Shown here piece by piece: positions 44,257 through 46,479 of a stretch of DNA of 46,479 nt. The position numbers and the translations under genes are program-made. Below the pieces are notes generated by a model. The model made no database searches. It was given only the letters and a program-made list of their open reading frames with translations, and was not told the DNA's origin. How positions within the stretch are numbered: the first letter of the stretch is position 1; the number at the start of each line of letters is the position of its first letter. This DNA comes from JAFMKE01 sp047621945 (GTDB lineage Bacteria > Bacteroidota > Bacteroidia > Chitinophagales > UBA8649): the NCBI GenBank assembly GCA_047621945.1, contig JBLHMK010000005.1, positions 1-46,479 on the forward strand, written 5' to 3'.

Positions 44257-45246
44257 TTAGAAGTTGTTTAGTTTAGTATTAAGGTGTTGAATAGGTTCAG
44301 CTGGGCTAATAACGTAGCTAGTTGAGACAAACATGTTTATTATTGATTTATTTCTTTCTAAGGGCTTTTTATCACTTCTCAAAATATAGGTCATTAATTT
44401 ATATTGACCTGGAGCAAGAGTTAATGTTCCATAATATGTACTCCCGCATCTTTCTTTAAAATGATAGTAGATACGGCCTTCTATCAAATTAGCATTAGTG
44501 TAGTGATTGTTGTTTTGACCAATAACATGATAGAGGTTATTCGCGTAATATGCCTTAACGGTTTCCCAAATACCAAAGCGGTTGTATCGCAGGGATATGG
44601 TGCTAACCTGCCAGTAATATGGAGTACAAACACAACTTGCTGCTTCTGTTTGTACTTGCTTGTTTTTTGATTTTTGTTCGGAGCATTTTTTGGTAGTAGA
44701 TTCCGTTATATTTTCTGAGGTCTTGCTTTCTTTAAGTAGGGTCCAAACATCATCTTCAAAATCAAAGATTTTAATTAGAGAATTGCTCAGGTTTACTTCT
44801 CGTAAATCTTCTAGGTGTTGGATGTATTCAAGTGGTAACACATAAACTTTTTGTTGTTCAAAGTCTAATTTGAATAGGTATGGATTGATTTGAATCAATC
44901 CGTATTCATTGAGTACGGATGAAATTTCATGTTCCTTAAGGTCCGTAGACTTGTGCCTTGCTCGTAGGGAGTTGAATTCAATGGATGTTTCCCACGCTGG
45001 CAGGTTTTGTTCTTGAAGTGCCCACATGAGCAGAGAGAAATCTTCGGCGTTGTTTAGTATTAGCCGACCTTCCCATACTTGAAATTGTACCATACTTCCT
45101 GCAGCTGCATTCGGATGACTTAAGTTGGAAGAACCTTTTATAGTAAGGGTGTGAGATTGGGGGCTTGAAAAGTTGGTTTCCTTCTCACAACTTGAAACTA
45201 AAATGGCAAGAATTAGAACGAGGGTTAATAGCTTTGTAGAGTTCAT
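44257..45246 (-). CDS. lipoprotein of unknown function
   Basis: The 329-aa product has a lipoprotein signal (VSSC, C20). A region near 90-160 reads like an alpha-beta fold, followed by a Lys/Ser/Glu-rich linker (about 175-200) and a C-terminal domain with CVCTPYYW, HFKERCGSTYYGTLTLAPG. No family is recognised. It starts the block of three surface proteins read leftwards and is two bases upstream of the small barrel gene, which suggests a lipoprotein/barrel pair. Confidence 0.7.
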   Translation of the reverse strand: MNSTKLLTLVLILAILVSSCEKETNFSSPQSHTLTIKGSSNLSHPNAAAGSMVQFQVWEGRLILNNAEDFSLLMWALQEQNLPAWETSIEFNSLRARHKSTDLKEHEISSVLNEYGLIQINPYLFKLDFEQQKVYVLPLEYIQHLEDLREVNLSNSLIKIFDFEDDVWTLLKESKTSENITESTTKKCSEQKSKNKQVQTEAASCVCTPYYWQVSTISLRYNRFGIWETVKAYYANNLYHVIGQNNNHYTNANLIEGRIYYHFKERCGSTYYGTLTLAPGQYKLMTYILRSDKKPLERNKSIINMFVSTSYVISPAEPIQHLNTKLNNF

Positions 45247-45345
45247 AGTAAATAATTTTTATATTCGAATGTCGTTCAAATATTATTATTAATTTACATG
45301 AATTAGTGGGGGTAGTTCTTCGGTGAGTAGGGGAGCTATGGGGTG

Positions 45346-45382
45346 AAAAAAAAGACCTAAACAATTTACTGTTTAGGTCTTT
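45346..45382 (-). terminator. intrinsic terminator after the E2 gene
   Basis: AAAGACCTAAACA pairs perfectly with TGTTTAGGTCTTT (13 bp, loop ATTTAC). On the minus strand, T residues continue from the stem (A-run 45346-45353), 19 bases past the E2 stop. Confidence 0.92.
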
Positions 45383-45400
45383 AATAATTTTAGAATGGTT

Positions 45401-46479
45401 TTACATTCCTAGAAGTAAGTCTACAGGATCAGTTCCAAGAAGCATAGTTTCTGGATTTTCTAAATAGTCTTTTACAGAAACTAAAAAGCTTACAGATTCT
45501 TTTCCATCGATAATTCGATGGTCATAGCTTAAAGCAAGATACATCATGTTTTTAATGACTACTTGTCCATTTTCGGCCATTGGTCTTTCCTCAATTTTAT
45601 GCATTCCAAGGATTGCAGCCTGAGGAGGATTGATAATTGGGGTGGAAAGTAAAGAACCAAATACGCCACCATTTGTAATGGTAAAAGTTCCACCTGTCAT
45701 TTCATCCATGGTTAACTGACCATCTCGACCTTTAACAGCTAAACGCTTTACTTCTTTTTCAATACCGTCCATGCTCAAAGATTCTACATTTCGGATAACG
45801 GGCACTACTAATCCTTTAGGGGTAGAAACTGCAATTGAGATATCTACGTAATCATGATAGATTACATTCCCATTTTCAACATCAAGTTGAGCATTTACAG
45901 CTGGGAATTTTTCTAAAGATAAAGCTACTGCTTTACTGAAGAACGACATGAAACCAATGCCCACCCCATACTTCTTATAAAATGAATCTCTAAATTTCTT
46001 TCTTATTGCTAAGATGGCGTCCATGTTCACTTCATTAAAAGTGGTTAACATGGCAGTTGAATTTTTTGCAAATACTAATCGCTCAGAAATAGTCTTACGC
46101 AAACGAGACATTCTTTCCGAACGCTCTTCTCTTGAAAAAGTTTTACCTGACCCTAACAATGCAGCTGCGCCTTGTTGAATAGTAGCGGTTCCATTCTCTA
46201 TAGCCTTTATTACATCTTCTTTGGTAATTCTACCTCCACGTCCACTGCCTACAATATGGGAAGTTTGAAGGTTGTTCTCTGCTGCCATTTTTGCTGCAGC
46301 TGGAGAAGCATGTCCACTTGCATGACTGGCTTCCACTTTAGCAGGTTCCGCCTTTTTTTCTTCTTTAGGAGCTATTGTTACAAGTGCTTCTTCTTTTACT
46401 TCTACTGGTGCAGCTTTTTGTCCTTCTGGAGCTGCTACAGAGGTGTCAATCGTACAAATTAATGCACCAATTGCTAAAT
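45401..46479 (-). CDS. odhB: dihydrolipoamide succinyltransferase (E2), 5' end missing
   Basis: The frame is open to the right edge, so the N-terminus lies beyond the window. The visible part begins with the end of a lipoyl domain (LAIGALICTID), an Ala/Glu/Lys-rich linker, a peripheral subunit-binding domain (SPAAAKMAAENNLQTSHIVG and GGRITKEDVIKAI), and the acyltransferase domain with catalytic DHRIIDG. The TFNEVNMDAILAIRKKF block and overall pattern are closest to succinyltransferase of the 2-oxoglutarate dehydrogenase complex, but a different 2-oxoacid complex is possible. The gene ends at a strong terminator. Confidence 0.85.
   Translation of the reverse strand, partial: LAIGALICTIDTSVAAPEGQKAAPVEVKEEALVTIAPKEEKKAEPAKVEASHASGHASPAAAKMAAENNLQTSHIVGSGRGGRITKEDVIKAIENGTATIQQGAAALLGSGKTFSREERSERMSRLRKTISERLVFAKNSTAMLTTFNEVNMDAILAIRKKFRDSFYKKYGVGIGFMSFFSKAVALSLEKFPAVNAQLDVENGNVIYHDYVDISIAVSTPKGLVVPVIRNVESLSMDGIEKEVKRLAVKGRDGQLTMDEMTGGTFTITNGGVFGSLLSTPIINPPQAAILGMHKIEERPMAENGQVVIKNMMYLALSYDHRIIDGKESVSFLVSVKDYLENPETMLLGTDPVDLLLGM

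Overview
The window is a chromosomal segment of a low-GC member of the Bacteroidota, most likely Flavobacteriales-like. The evidence is: secreted proteins with C-terminal type IX secretion (T9SS) sorting domains; FadL-type and other outer-membrane barrels; promoter cores of the TAnnTTTG type; an almost complete lack of Shine-Dalgarno sequences; and the gene order tRNAs-tuf-tRNA-Trp-secE-nusG-rplKAJL-rpoBC. Species cannot be named from the sequence alone. I see no phage, insertion sequence, CRISPR array or rRNA gene.

Layout. 1-1.2 kb: the tail of one gene and a diheme cytochrome-like lipoprotein, which look like a known but uncharacterised two-gene pair. 1.2-11.8 kb: envelope genes (DUF1287 protein, a 1160-aa outer-membrane barrel, heptose epimerase hldD, a FadL-family transporter, and a CotH-domain T9SS cargo protein with five tandem repeats). 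11.9-14.7 kb: acyl-CoA dehydrogenase, rpsU, xerC and a hibernation factor. 14.9-27.9 kb: the housekeeping core with five tRNAs, tuf, secE, nusG, rplK, rplA, rplJ, rplL, rpoB and rpoC, carrying several RNA control elements (a terminator-like hairpin after tuf, a probable L1-binding operator before rplA, a strong hairpin between rplL and rpoB, and a terminator after rpoC). 28-34.5 kb: a Rieske/glutamate-synthase-like fusion, a DUF1622 protein, rluF, a marC/unknown/hemolysin-III operon, and two clearly decayed genes. 34.5-37.3 kb: homogentisate dioxygenase translationally coupled to a secreted von Willebrand A protein. 37.3-45.3 kb: a leftward block of a Gre-like factor, a flavin monooxygenase, a GH114-like lipoprotein, a small membrane protein and four poorly characterised surface proteins. 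45.4 kb to the end: the C-terminal part of a 2-oxoacid dehydrogenase E2 (odhB/sucB-like).

How it fits together. The core is a fast-growth transcription/translation operon. rpsU and rpoC are the two genes in which I noticed purine-rich Shine-Dalgarno-like leaders, and this fits a regulatory model in which bS21 content decides whether the anti-SD is accessible. No clear new defence or mobile system is visible. The least explained parts are the decayed region at 30.1-34.4 kb, the small unknown gene between marC and the hemolysin-III gene, the hmgA-VWA coupling, and the surface-protein block at 40.6-45.2 kb.
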